From Fibrella rubiginis (GTDB lineage: Bacteria > Bacteroidota > Bacteroidia > Cytophagales > Spirosomataceae): a stretch of DNA of 64,000 bases. Location of the stretch: the NCBI RefSeq assembly GCF_017353185.1, contig NZ_JAFMYV010000010.1:62001-126000 (forward strand), read 5' to 3'. Position numbers and translations under genes: made by a program. Positions 57,387 through 64,000 of the stretch are shown here, piece by piece (position 1 is the first letter of the stretch; the number at the start of each line of letters is the position of its first letter). The notes beneath the pieces were generated by a model that saw nothing but the letters and a program-made list of their open reading frames with translations, made no database searches and was not told the origin of the DNA.

Positions 57387-58147
57387 CACACTACCAGTTA
57401 TATCGTCTGGCAATTTGCCTCCTGCGCTGGCTTGTAGTTTTGCCAGGGCCAGTTACGGGCTATGCACAAGGCGCGTTCAGCATCGGGTCGGTAACCACCA
57501 GACACCAGCTTGGCGTGAGCGCGGGCCTCGAACCTGAATTGACCACGTCTGTAGGATACGCCTATCAGGTGATTGAGACGACCAACTCCCTGCAAATCAG
57601 ATTGGGGGCGGTCCTTACCGTACCGCCCTATAGGGTCAGCACGGGGAGCGGGCGGCTTAGTGGACTCGTAGCCTTAGACTGGCACCCAACGGGGCCACAA
57701 TCTGCGTCGCGGTGGGGTGGGCGGCTGGCTCTGATGCCCTATTACGCCCGTAACTGCAACGAAGCTGGTACGCTGGACGGCCTGGGGCTGGAACTCCGGC
57801 TGCTGCCATTGCACCGTGGTAAACACAGGACGGGCGGCCTCGATCTGGGCTGGCAGGGAACACTACTGACCTACATCCACCACAGTGACCTGGCAAAAGC
57901 GGCCTTCAACGAGCGGTATGTTGGAACAACTGGCCCTGATCTTGCTGGCCCGAAAGATGGCTGGTACCGAAACACGGCTCACCGTTTCAGGCTGGGTTAC
58001 ACGAGCGCGTGGCGACTGGGCAGCAATGCCTACTGGCAGTTGTCGGTGGGTACATTGGTGGCTCTCCAGCGGCAGGGTGTCCTGCTGAGTTTCGCGCATG
58101 GGCAGGTACCCGTTTACCTCGAGACGGCCTTCAGCCTGGGCTGGTAA
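57383..58147 (+). CDS. Putative outer-membrane beta-barrel protein
   Basis: A 254-residue protein translationally coupled to the hydrolase upstream by a 4-base overlap. It starts with a signal-like stretch (YRLAICLLRWLVVLPGPVTGYAQGA). The rest alternates aromatic and polar residues in beta-strand style (TSVGYAYQVIETTNSLQIRLGAVL, FRLGYTSAWRLGSNAYWQLSVGTLV, ending LETAFSLGW with a final aromatic), so a barrel is likely. No family recognised. The pairing with a lipoprotein hydrolase suggests a joint envelope role. Confidence 0.65.
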   Translation: MTHYQLYRLAICLLRWLVVLPGPVTGYAQGAFSIGSVTTRHQLGVSAGLEPELTTSVGYAYQVIETTNSLQIRLGAVLTVPPYRVSTGSGRLSGLVALDWHPTGPQSASRWGGRLALMPYYARNCNEAGTLDGLGLELRLLPLHRGKHRTGGLDLGWQGTLLTYIHHSDLAKAAFNERYVGTTGPDLAGPKDGWYRNTAHRFRLGYTSAWRLGSNAYWQLSVGTLVALQRQGVLLSFAHGQVPVYLETAFSLGW

Positions 58148-58150
58148 GGG

Positions 58151-59320
58151 CTATTGACCCTGTTCCTGACCCGTGCGCAATTGGGTTCGGTACTGCGACG
58201 GAGTGAGGCCGGTGTGTTTTTTGAAGGCATTGTTGAACGCGGCTTTCGACTCAAATCCGGCGTCGAGGGCCAGCGCAAGAAGGGTTAGATGCTGATTGCG
58301 GGCATCGGCCAGCAGTTGTTTGACGGCATCGACCCGGTAGCCGTTTATGTAGTCGTAAAAGGTGACGTTCAATGTCTGATTCAACACCTGCGACAGCGCG
58401 TGAGGGGCTATGCTCAGTTTGCTGGCCAGTTGGGGCAGCGTAAGCTGACCATTGCGGTAGGGTTGCTGCTGGCGCATGAGCGTTTCCAGTTGCCCGGCAT
58501 AGGCCTGGCTTTTGTCGGCTGGTAATTCCGATTTTCCGTACTTTTTGCCCGGTGGTTTTGGCAGCAGTCCGGGCACTTCAGGTACGTCGGTCAGTGTCTC
58601 GGTCGGCTCACGGAGGTTAAACAGGCCGGGATTTCGCAACTGCCGGTAGCCGATCAGGTAGACCAGTCCCGTAATGGCAAAGGTCAGCAGGTTTCCTGCC
58701 GGGTGCAGTCCCTGAACCGCATAGGTCAGGTAAAACAGACCATAGCAGAGCCCCAGGGCTATAATGAGTTGTCGTAGCCAGGCTAGTCGGAGGGTTTCGG
58801 TTACGGAATAGTATGTTTTTAAAGCGGTATCATGTTGGTTGATCAGGCTGAACACGGCTGGCAGGTAGGCTACAAAATGAACGACAGGCAACTGCCCCCA
58901 CCAGTCCAGATGTGGGTGGGTATAGTGGTCTGAAACGAACGCCTGTTTCTCGGCAAACGGCTTCGCGTAGAACGGAATATGTCCCGGCAACACCAGCCAA
59001 TATGGCAAACTATGAAGCCAATATACCCGCCGCCAGCGAAACGTTGGCCCAACCACGGCTTTGAGGTAACCGAACAGCAGTGGGCCAAACAGAAACGGTA
59101 TGGCGGGACCAAGTCCGATCAGGTCGGGTACGTAGGCCAGCCATCGGGCGTCGTGCAGGGCCATCCAGAACAGCAGGGTACAGGCTGCGGCTACTAACAA
59201 TGCCAGAAACCGGCCCGCCCAGCTTCGCTGGTTTGGGCTGCGTAGCCATACCAGCAGGAGAAATAAGCCCTGAAAGCCTCCCAACGCTTCTATATAAGTA
59301 ATAGGCGGAACGGTATGCAT
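58151..59320 (-). CDS. Membrane-bound AraC-family regulator (second copy type)
   Basis: A 389-residue regulator with about seven TM helices in residues 8-235 and an AraC DNA-binding domain at about 285-385 (TLPQLASKLSIAPHALSQVLN, then ALALDAGFESKAAFNNAFKKH). The ATG at 59320 is preferred over an upstream start, because it begins right before the first helix. It is convergent with the beta-barrel gene (3 bases between stops). Similar build to the regulator at 53422. Confidence 0.85.
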   Translation of the reverse strand: MHTVPPITYIEALGGFQGLFLLLVWLRSPNQRSWAGRFLALLVAAACTLLFWMALHDARWLAYVPDLIGLGPAIPFLFGPLLFGYLKAVVGPTFRWRRVYWLHSLPYWLVLPGHIPFYAKPFAEKQAFVSDHYTHPHLDWWGQLPVVHFVAYLPAVFSLINQHDTALKTYYSVTETLRLAWLRQLIIALGLCYGLFYLTYAVQGLHPAGNLLTFAITGLVYLIGYRQLRNPGLFNLREPTETLTDVPEVPGLLPKPPGKKYGKSELPADKSQAYAGQLETLMRQQQPYRNGQLTLPQLASKLSIAPHALSQVLNQTLNVTFYDYINGYRVDAVKQLLADARNQHLTLLALALDAGFESKAAFNNAFKKHTGLTPSQYRTQLRTGQEQGQ

Positions 59321-59454
59321 CGGCGATCCGGCTCTGGTTGACGGCTGCATTAATGGCCCAATGCCCCCTGTAAGTTGACGCAATCAGCCCTCTGCTACCT
59401 CAACGAATAGAACGTATTTTACTACACGATTCACCATTAACCAACTGATAACTC

Positions 59455-59661
59455 ATGTCTTTCCAAGCGTACATCGATAATATACGGGCTAAAACAGGGA
59501 AAGGCCCGGACGAGTTTGCGCAGCTTGCTCAGGAAAAAGGGCTGCTCAAACCGGGCGTTAAAGCCGGACAGATCACGGCCTGGCTAAAAGAGGAATTTGC
59601 GCTGGGCCACGGTCACGCTATGGCTATCGTCAAATATTTCAAGGACACCGGCCAGTTGTAG
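59455..59661 (+). CDS. DUF4287 domain protein
   Basis: A 68-residue protein that is a nearly complete DUF4287 domain: SFQAYIDNIRAKTGKGPDEF, LLKPGVKAGQITAWLKEEFALGHGHAMAI, VKYFKDTGQL. DUF4287 is found alone or fused to other domains in bacterial proteins; function unknown. The ATG at 59455 begins the domain. Confidence 0.85.
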   Translation: MSFQAYIDNIRAKTGKGPDEFAQLAQEKGLLKPGVKAGQITAWLKEEFALGHGHAMAIVKYFKDTGQL

Positions 59662-59738
59662 CCGAGAGGGTGTTGGTATGAACGTAACACAAGAAGCATC
59701 ATGGCAGCAAATCAGTCAGCGCAGCTATTCGCTCAAAA

Positions 59739-59930
59739 GCCTGTGACGCTCAGGGCAATATGCTCGATTAGGTGTATGAACTGGATGGCGATTCGCTCAC
59801 GATATGGGGCGGTCAGCAAGGGTCACCGGCCTATTACAAAGGCAAGTTCAGCGCCGACGGCAATCAATGCGTTGGTCGGTGGGTGTATCCCGGCGGCGGC
59901 TACACCTCGACCATAACGAAAGTGAGCTGA
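59739..59930 (+). pseudogene. Remnant of a DUF1579-like protein
   Basis: One reading frame gives ACDAQGNMLD, a TAG stop at 59769-59771, then VYELDGDSLTIWGGQQGSPA, YYKGKFSADGNQ, GRWVYPGGGY and a stop at 59928-59930. The later part has the conserved look of a real domain C terminus, but the frame is interrupted by the TAG and there is no plausible N terminus. I read this as a decayed gene fragment. Together with the palindrome at 59971 it accounts for the 354-base gap. Confidence 0.6.
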
Positions 59931-59970
59931 ACCTGACATTCCAAGTCACGACCACACCACCGTGCAGGTA

Positions 59971-60006
59971 CGGGGCAAATTACTGGCTAGCCAGTAATTT
60001 GCCCCG
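59971..60006. repeat. Perfect loopless 36-bp palindrome
   Basis: CGGGGCAAATTACTGGCT is followed immediately by its exact complement. The centre is AGCT... GGCTAGCC. It lies 9 bases before the stop of the convergent OmpA gene and is a likely bidirectional terminator. Confidence 0.95.
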
Positions 60007-60015
60007 AAGCATACC

Positions 60016-60735
60016 CTACTTGGCCAGCACAACAAACTCGACGCGGCGGTTCTTGCGCTTGTTTTCCTCTACGTCGTTGGGGGCGGCGGGGCGGGTGCCA
60101 CCATAGCCATTAGCACGCAGCCGAGTGTCCGGTATTCCCTTCGTAACCAAATAGTTAGCAATTACCTTGGCCCGTTGTTCAGACAGCAATTGATTCAGCC
60201 TACGGTCGCCCACGTTGTCGGTATGGCCTGCAATTTCGATGCGCAGGGCAGGGGTAGTCTGCAAGGTCCGGAGGAGTTTGTCCAGCTGTTCAAATGATTC
60301 GGAACGCAGGTGATAGCTGCTTTGATCGAAAAACACCTTGTCAAGTTGAATCGCCTGACCTGTCTGGAGGTTCCGAAAAACGGTGTCGGCTTTTTCCATT
60401 CGCACGGCGTAGCCATAGTTGGCGCAGGTGTCGCAGGTGACAACCATTACCTCTTCGGCTTCGGTATAGCCGGGTACGTTCACAATCACGTCGAGGGTGT
60501 CGGCGCGGGTGAGCAGGAAGGTGTAGTCGGTGCCGGGTTTGCTGGTGCCGATATAGTCTTTCTTTGCCAGGCTCGCTCTGATGGTGAATTTGGCCGACAG
60601 TTCGGCCTCCGTTTTATCATCAACGGCTTTAATAGCGAACAGCGTGTTGGTGGGCTTGCTCGATAAGGTAGTTTTCTGGGCTAAAACTATGCCGACGGTG
60701 GTTTGCCAGACAAGGAGAAGCAGGAGCAGACGCAT
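60016..60735 (-). CDS. OmpA-family lipid- or membrane-associated protein
   Basis: A 239-residue exported protein. Signal peptide 1-20 (VGIVLAQ), a beta-rich region (about 28-125) and a C-terminal OmpA peptidoglycan-binding domain (about 135-239): LDKVFFDQSSYHLRSES, IEIAGHTDNVGDRRLNQLLS, RLRANGYGGTRP and NRRVEFVV. It anchors the outer envelope to peptidoglycan. Neighbour of rho on the same strand. Confidence 0.9.
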   Translation of the reverse strand: MRLLLLLLVWQTTVGIVLAQKTTLSSKPTNTLFAIKAVDDKTEAELSAKFTIRASLAKKDYIGTSKPGTDYTFLLTRADTLDVIVNVPGYTEAEEVMVVTCDTCANYGYAVRMEKADTVFRNLQTGQAIQLDKVFFDQSSYHLRSESFEQLDKLLRTLQTTPALRIEIAGHTDNVGDRRLNQLLSEQRAKVIANYLVTKGIPDTRLRANGYGGTRPAAPNDVEENKRKNRRVEFVVLAK

Positions 60736-60796
60736 AAGAGACTGTTTATGGGGAGAGGTATAGGTAGTCGCTCAAATTTCGGGCCGAACCGTTTTA

Positions 60797-60837
60797 CAAA
60801 AAAATGGTCAGGCCGGGAATCAACCCAACCTGACCAT
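60797..60837 (-). terminator. Rho gene terminator
   Basis: ATGGTCAGG and CCTGACCAT flank a 16-base loop; on the minus strand the stem is followed by TTTTTTTG. It is 25 bases past the rho stop. Confidence 0.85.
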
Positions 60838-60861
60838 GTTCAGTCACGTTACAACTAATCT

Positions 60862-63282
60862 TTACCGGTTCATTGAAATCAGGAATTCGTCGTTGTTGCG
60901 GGTGCCGCGCATCCGGTCGAGCAGGAAATCCATGCTTTCCATGGGGTTCATATCGGCCAGGTGCTTGCGCAGAATCCAGACACGTTGCAGCGTTTCGCGG
61001 TCCAGCAGCAGGTCTTCTTTCCGCGTACCCGATGCCATCACGTCGATAGCCGGGTACACGCGCTTGTTCGACAGCTTCCGGTCTAACTGCAATTCCATGT
61101 TACCGGTGCCTTTGAATTCTTCAAAGATTACCTCGTCCATTTTCGATCCCGTGTCAATCAGCGCCGTAGCGATGATCGTCAACGAGCCGCCGTTTTCCAC
61201 GTTACGGGCCGCCCCGAAGAAGCGCTTGGGTTTGTGCAGGGCGTTGGCATCCACACCACCCGACAGAATTTTGCCCGACGAGGGTACCACCGTGTTATAG
61301 GCACGGGCCAAACGGGTGATCGAATCGAGCAGAATCACCACATCATGACCACATTCCACCATCCGCTTGGCTTTTTCTAGCACCATGCTCGCCACCTTCA
61401 CGTGCCGGTCGGCCTGTTCGTCGAAGGTCGATGAGATGACTTCGGCGTTCACGCTGCGGGCCATGTCCGTTACCTCTTCCGGGCGTTCGTCGATGAGCAG
61501 GATGATCAGATACACCTCCGGGTGATTTTTGGTCACGGCATTGGCTATCTCCTTCAGCAGCACCGTTTTACCCGTTTTGGGCTGGGCTACAATCATACCA
61601 CGCTGTCCTTTGCCGATGGGCGCAAACAGGTCGAGTACGCGGGTCGAAAACTGGTCGGGGCGGGTGCTGAGCTTGAGTTGCTCTTCGGGGAAAAGGGGCG
61701 TGAGGTACTCAAACGGAATCCGGTCGCGGATCTCTTCGGTCGTCTTGCCGTTGACGGTATGCACTTTCAGCAGGGCAAAATACTTCTCGCCCTCTTTGGG
61801 TGGCCGGATCGAGCCGTTGATGGTGTCGCCCGTTTTCAACCCAAAGAGTTTGATCTGCGACGGCGACACGTAAATATCATCGGGGCTGGCGAGGTAATTA
61901 TAATCGGCAGAGCGCATGAAGCCGTAGCCCCCGTCTGACATGATTTCCAGTACACCCTCATTGTCGATAATTCCGTCGAACTCCTTAACATGCTGATTGT
62001 ACTGGCGACGAATACGCTGCCCATATTCAATTTGTTCGCGCGTAGGCTGGTGCCGGGCTTCACCCTCAGCATCGGGGTTTTCAACTTCACCCGCCTGCTC
62101 AGGAGCCGTGGGGGCCACGTCGGCTTCGCCGCCGCGGGTCATCATCCCCGGTGTTTCGTCACTTACCACGGTTGGCGTAACGAACTCTTCCTCCGGCTCT
62201 GTATTGAAATTAGTGGCCGACTCGTCGCGGACAAAGCGGCGGTCGTTTTGGTTGCCCATGCCCTGGTTAGGCCGGGGCGACTGTTGCGGATTCTGCGACC
62301 GGTAGTTTTCGCGCAGTTCACGGCGGGTTTGCCCCTGTGCATCGTTGCGCGGATTGTCGCCACGGGGTATATCATTCCGGTTGCCACCGTCGCGGGGAGC
62401 GCCGTCATTCCGATTTGGCTGCCGGTTCATGGGTGCATTACCAAACCGATCTGGCCGACCGTTCGGGTCGTTGCGCATACCACCCTGCCGTGGTTCTCCC
62501 TGCCGGTTGTCGCGCGGGTTACCATAGCCGTTGTTATCGCGGGGGCGGTCGGGCATCCGGCCGTTGCCGTTGTCTATCCGGTTGCCCCGGTTGTCGGCGT
62601 TGCGGTCAACAGAACTGCCGTTTCGGTCGGTGCGGTAGGCGTCGTTTCGGTTTTGGCGGTTGTTGGCGTCGCGCATGCCACCGTCGCGGGGCACATCATT
62701 ACGTTGGCCTCCATCTCGCTGATTGGGCTGGCGGGGTCCACCCTCGCGGGCGGTGCTGCTGTCTGACCGGGTAGGACGGTTGTCCATCCGCTGACGGGGT
62801 TCCCGGTCGCGTTGCTGATCACCACCATCGCCATCAGAAACAGCGGGCTGGTCTGCTGGAGGCGAAACAGCCTGTTCCTGCGTCGCGGGCGCTGTTTCAG
62901 CAGCGGGTGCCTGCTCGTTAGCTGAGTCTGCCGGTAGGGCAACGTCGGTAGGGCGTTTAGCCCGCTGACGAGGGCGAACTGCCGTTTCGGGGGTGTCGGA
63001 GGCTGGCAAAACAGCCATATCGGTAGGAGCAGTTATTGGTTCAGCAACAGCTGCTGGAGTATCGGGGGTGGCTTTTCGGGCGCGGGTGGGCCGTTTAGGA
63101 GCCTCGTCGGCTACGGACACCGTAGCGGCTTCGCCCGGTTCGGGGCGGCGTGATTGTTCGTCGAGCAATTTATAAACAAGATCTTTTTTAGTGTATTTGG
63201 TAGCGTTAGTTACGCCAAAGTCTTTGGCAAGACCGTGAAGCTCTGGCAAGAGCTTATGATTCAACTCGTCAATGGTATACAT
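60862..63282 (-). CDS. rho: Transcription termination factor Rho with a large disordered insertion
   Basis: An 806-residue RNA helicase, far longer than the 419-residue E. coli protein. Order: Rho N-terminal SAP-like domain (1-45, DELNHKLLPELHGLAKDFGV), a disordered insertion (about 50-420) rich in N, R, G, D and Q, an RNA-binding cold-shock-like domain (about 440-495, GVLEIMSDGGYGFMRSADYN), then the ATPase with Walker A VAQPKTGKTVLL (about 562-573), YLIILLIDERPEEVTDM, and GGSLTIIATALIDTGSKMD. Ends with FLISMNR. The insertion is typical of Bacteroidota. A possible promoter lies at 63551. Confidence 0.96.
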   Translation of the reverse strand: MYTIDELNHKLLPELHGLAKDFGVTNATKYTKKDLVYKLLDEQSRRPEPGEAATVSVADEAPKRPTRARKATPDTPAAVAEPITAPTDMAVLPASDTPETAVRPRQRAKRPTDVALPADSANEQAPAAETAPATQEQAVSPPADQPAVSDGDGGDQQRDREPRQRMDNRPTRSDSSTAREGGPRQPNQRDGGQRNDVPRDGGMRDANNRQNRNDAYRTDRNGSSVDRNADNRGNRIDNGNGRMPDRPRDNNGYGNPRDNRQGEPRQGGMRNDPNGRPDRFGNAPMNRQPNRNDGAPRDGGNRNDIPRGDNPRNDAQGQTRRELRENYRSQNPQQSPRPNQGMGNQNDRRFVRDESATNFNTEPEEEFVTPTVVSDETPGMMTRGGEADVAPTAPEQAGEVENPDAEGEARHQPTREQIEYGQRIRRQYNQHVKEFDGIIDNEGVLEIMSDGGYGFMRSADYNYLASPDDIYVSPSQIKLFGLKTGDTINGSIRPPKEGEKYFALLKVHTVNGKTTEEIRDRIPFEYLTPLFPEEQLKLSTRPDQFSTRVLDLFAPIGKGQRGMIVAQPKTGKTVLLKEIANAVTKNHPEVYLIILLIDERPEEVTDMARSVNAEVISSTFDEQADRHVKVASMVLEKAKRMVECGHDVVILLDSITRLARAYNTVVPSSGKILSGGVDANALHKPKRFFGAARNVENGGSLTIIATALIDTGSKMDEVIFEEFKGTGNMELQLDRKLSNKRVYPAIDVMASGTRKEDLLLDRETLQRVWILRKHLADMNPMESMDFLLDRMRGTRNNDEFLISMNR

Positions 63283-63550
63283 ACGTAAGGGTTAGCGCAG
63301 GGAGCAAGCTAAAGCCAGGATAAACAGGTAGCAATAGATTAGTGTAATACGACAACTGGCGGGGCCAGTGGGCGGGTGGTAAGCCCGGAGGTGGTCAACA
63401 ACAGCGTGTTTGAGGGAGTGGTCTACAGACCGGGGCCGGTGCGGTTGCAACGGCCGGATAATCGGTAACGAAAGTGATCGATTGCGGATCGTGCGGCAGG
63501 CTAAGAAAAAGCGGTTATTAAACTACCCCGCCTGCCGGGTCAACGATTGA

Positions 63551-63558
63551 CAAATGTA
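63551..63558 (-). promoter_or_regulatory. Minus-strand -7 element (TACATTTG) before rho
   Basis: TACATTTG on the minus strand, about 270 bases upstream of the rho ATG, would give a long leader. No -33 partner is found. The rest of 63283-63550 has no feature I can support. Confidence 0.38.
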
Positions 63559-63613
63559 GTACAATCCAATTAATTATCTATGTAACGCTGTTTTGGCAAA
63601 AATGTTTCAAGAT

Positions 63614-63740
63614 GATTTCGGATGGGGGATTGCGGATTTCGGATTGTTACCGACACACCAGCCTGCTTTAACGTGAGCTGACCGCACAGGCGACCTGGCG
63701 TAAGCAACAATCCGAAATCCGCAATCCCCCATCCGAAATC
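63614..63740. repeat. Heptad inverted repeat with 35-bp perfect arms
   Basis: 63614-63648 is the exact complement of 63706-63740. Steps of seven read TTCGGAT, GGGGGAT, TGCGGAT, TTCGGAT, TGTT. The 57-base loop has some self-pairing. It is between rho and the truncated OmpA gene, both on the minus strand. Confidence 0.95.
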
Positions 63741-63809
63741 CCTACACGACAAAGCGCAGGCCCTGTGGACCTGCGCTTGCCGAAACCTATCTCAACAACA
63801 CAAACTTGT

Positions 63810-64000
63810 TTATTTGACGGCCAGAATTTTGAATTCCGTTCGTCGGTTTTGCTGATGCTCACTTTCGCTACAGTTTACGCCATCAGTACAGCCGTTCACC
63901 ACTTCGCTTTCGCCATAACCGTGGGCCGTAAGCCGGTCAGCCGAAATCCCGCGCGAGGCAATGTAGTCGAGGGCGGCCCGCGCCCGGTTTTCCGAGAGCT
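63810..64000 (-). CDS. OmpA-family C-terminal domain (partial at window edge)
   Basis: Only the last 63 residues are in the window. They match an OmpA peptidoglycan-binding domain end: NRARAALDYIASRGISADRL, a GYGESE segment, the NGCTDGVNCSESEHQQNRRT stretch with two Cys, then the EFKILAVK end. The Cys pair in this stretch is typical of the OmpA domains of Bacteroidota envelope proteins. The N-terminal part lies beyond 64000. Confidence 0.88.
   Translation of the reverse strand, partial: LSENRARAALDYIASRGISADRLTAHGYGESEVVNGCTDGVNCSESEHQQNRRTEFKILAVK

Overview
This window looks like chromosomal DNA from a member of the Bacteroidota, most likely the Cytophagales (Spirosoma/Fibrella-like). The signs are SusC/SusD and other TonB-dependent receptors, FecR with an ECF sigma factor, a Rho protein with a huge Asn/Arg/Gly-rich insertion, lipoprotein and OmpA-type envelope genes, and promoters with the Bacteroidota -7 element TAnnTTTG. 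The best promoter is TTGACA-N17-CATCTTTG ahead of tRNA-Ala. Coding DNA is moderately GC-rich, with one clearly AT-rich exception (31.5-32.4 kb). Genus assignment is inference from memory of protein style, not a search.

Layout. 0-5 kb: a VF530-like protein, isocitrate dehydrogenase, IMP dehydrogenase, a calcineurin-type phosphoesterase and a membrane protein. 5.6-13 kb: small membrane protein, Hsp20, YitT-family protein, two TonB-dependent receptors, a secreted DUF3237 protein. 13.2-15.9 kb: PepSY-like protein plus OmpR-type regulator and histidine kinase. 16-21.3 kb: a giant VCBS/FG-GAP lipoprotein, an unknown protein, a secreted sugar isomerase/epimerase-like protein. 21.5-29.7 kb: a polysaccharide-utilisation locus (ECF sigma, FecR, SusC with an STN domain, SusD, GH43). 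29.7-36.4 kb: CDF transporter, DUF2071, AT-rich DUF6438 gene, glycogen branching enzyme, OsmC, LytTR regulator. 36.5-44.5 kb: siroheme-type dehydrogenase, two tandem paralogous outer-membrane barrels with low-complexity N termini, glucose-6-phosphate isomerase, GH25 lysozyme, 1-Cys peroxiredoxin, secreted proteins. 44.7-53 kb: NarL-type two-component system, tRNA-Ala(GGC), NlpC/P60 lipoprotein, Tex, a PIN toxin/antitoxin pair, HisD, thioredoxin. 53.4-64 kb: two membrane-bound AraC-type regulators around small envelope genes, an alpha/beta hydrolase, OmpA proteins, Rho, and a truncated OmpA gene at the right edge.

The most striking content is not a protein. Some twenty intergenic gaps are filled by long inverted repeats with arms of 24-68 bp or more, many perfectly complementary, usually abutting or overlapping a stop codon. 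Four of them (6.4, 7.4, 14.5 and 28.5 kb) share one architecture: four tandem degenerate heptamers of the form GTYYRAN, then a GTTGCTYCG core, then the loop. In several hairpins, including three of these four, the loop contains AGTA or a near relative. Other hairpins use a different heptamer (YRAGARR, YTGGAYN, NNSGGAT, KKACGAY) but keep the 7-bp period and the palindromic fold. One copy of a different type lies in frame inside the VCBS gene. I propose these as a family of heptad-built palindromic elements, probably bidirectional terminators or transcript-end structures, whose arms are kept identical locus by locus.
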